From NCBI GenBank assembly GCA_900553845.1, contig USEW01000121.1, positions 1 through 5,586 of the forward strand: 5,586 bases of DNA. Reading direction: 5' to 3'. The translations under genes were made by a program, and so were the position numbers. Each line of letters opens with the position of its first letter. Position 1 is the first letter of the stretch. Positions 5,190 through 5,586 of the stretch are shown here, piece after piece. The notes beneath the pieces were generated by a model, which saw only the letters and a list, made by a program, of their open reading frames with translations, was not told the DNA's origin and ran no database searches. The stretch is from an uncultured bacterium. GTDB lineage: Bacteria > Cyanobacteriota > Vampirovibrionia > Gastranaerophilales > Gastranaerophilaceae.

Positions 5190-5586
5190 ATGAAAAATAA
5201 AGCTTATATAATAATTGAAGATGGAACAATTCTTGAAGGGGTTTCATTTGGTGCAAAGGGTACAAGTTTTGGTGAATTGGTGTTTAATACATCAATGGTT
5301 GGTTATACGGAAATTCTTACTGACCCATCATATGCTCACCAGGTAATTACTATGACATATAGTGAGATAGGAAATTATGGAGTAAATTTTGACGATGTTG
5401 AATCTGAAAAAATACATGCAAAAGGTTTAATTGTTAAAAATTTATGCGAACACGAATCGCATTATAAATCTCAAAAAAATCTAAAAGAATTTTTAACTGA
5501 TAATAATATAATTGCTATTTCAAATGTTGACACAAGATTTATAACTAAAAAACTTGCTAATGAAGGCAGCAAAATATGTGCAATTA
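5190..5586 (+). CDS. carA: Carbamoyl-phosphate synthase, small (glutaminase) subunit, 3' end cut off
   Basis: CarA releases ammonia from glutamine and channels it to the large subunit CarB, which makes the carbamoyl phosphate used by PyrB and, in many bacteria, by arginine synthesis. The frame is open from ATG 5190 to the window edge, showing 132 residues of the usual 350-380. These cover the N-terminal small-chain domain: a DGTILEG beta-hairpin (11-17), the signature FNTSMVGYTEILTDPSYAHQ (32-51), TMTYSEIGNYGVN (54-66), GLIVKNLCE (79-87) and SNVDTRFITKKL (111-122). The class I glutaminase domain with its Cys-His-Glu triad lies beyond the window, so catalytic residues cannot be checked. The usual residue at position 50 of the signature is Gly; here it is His. 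Location with the pyr genes suggests this copy serves pyrimidine synthesis, and carB is expected next. Confidence 0.95.
   Translation, partial: MKNKAYIIIEDGTILEGVSFGAKGTSFGELVFNTSMVGYTEILTDPSYAHQVITMTYSEIGNYGVNFDDVESEKIHAKGLIVKNLCEHESHYKSQKNLKEFLTDNNIIAISNVDTRFITKKLANEGSKICAI

Noticed and set aside
1..5586. Alternative genetic code with TGA read as Trp, considered because of the low GC content
   Set aside because: Trp is encoded by TGG in several conserved genes and no in-frame TGA occurs in any of them, so nothing requires reassignment. A single window cannot formally exclude it.

Overview
The window is a continuous piece of a de novo pyrimidine (UMP) biosynthesis operon. All genes are on the + strand and lie almost end to end. 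In order they are: the 3' part of pyrK (electron-transfer subunit of type 1B dihydroorotate dehydrogenase), pyrD (its catalytic subunit), pyrE, pyrB, pyrC, pyrF, a 115-residue protein I do not recognise, and the 5' part of carA. Together they cover carbamoyl phosphate supply (CarA, with carB presumably downstream), aspartate transcarbamoylase, dihydroorotase, dihydroorotate dehydrogenase (PyrD plus PyrK), orotate phosphoribosyltransferase and OMP decarboxylase. All pathway steps are therefore represented, although two genes run off the window ends.

Organism: the DNA is strongly AT-rich (18 of the first 60 bases are G or C). Genes have clear AGGAG-type ribosome binding sites. Stops are TAA or TAG, Trp is encoded by TGG, and no in-frame TGA occurs in any gene, so the standard bacterial code is adequate. 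The PyrD/PyrK pair indicates an NAD-linked type 1B enzyme, common in Firmicutes, Fusobacteria and several other, largely anaerobic, bacteria. The gene order K-D-E-B-C-F-x-carA is not the Bacillus order, there is no pyrR in the window, and pyrB is not followed by pyrI as in many clostridia. A gut-type low-GC bacterium, for example a non-photosynthetic relative of Cyanobacteria (Gastranaerophilales-like), is one possible source, but that is a guess.

Layout: 1-553 pyrK, 547-1449 pyrD, 1442-2032 pyrE, 2034-2927 pyrB, 2934-4076 pyrC, about 4079-4824 pyrF, 4817-5164 unknown protein, 5190-5586 carA. Junctions range from 8-base overlaps to 6-base gaps, with a 25-base gap before carA. This suggests one polycistronic mRNA with translational coupling. 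There is no gene-free stretch longer than 40 bases, and I see no internal promoter, riboswitch, terminator, RNA gene, mobile element or CRISPR.

The points most worth a second look are at pyrF and just after it. The natural pyrF start (ATG 4079, with a strong ribosome binding site) is out of frame with the rest of the gene by one base in an A-rich stretch. The break abuts a 12-base perfect palindrome and a TAGTG stop/start overlap. The small coiled-coil-like protein between pyrF and carA is unrecognised and may be a lineage-specific operon member. PyrC is also unusually short, from a compact loss between two of its metal-ligand motifs.
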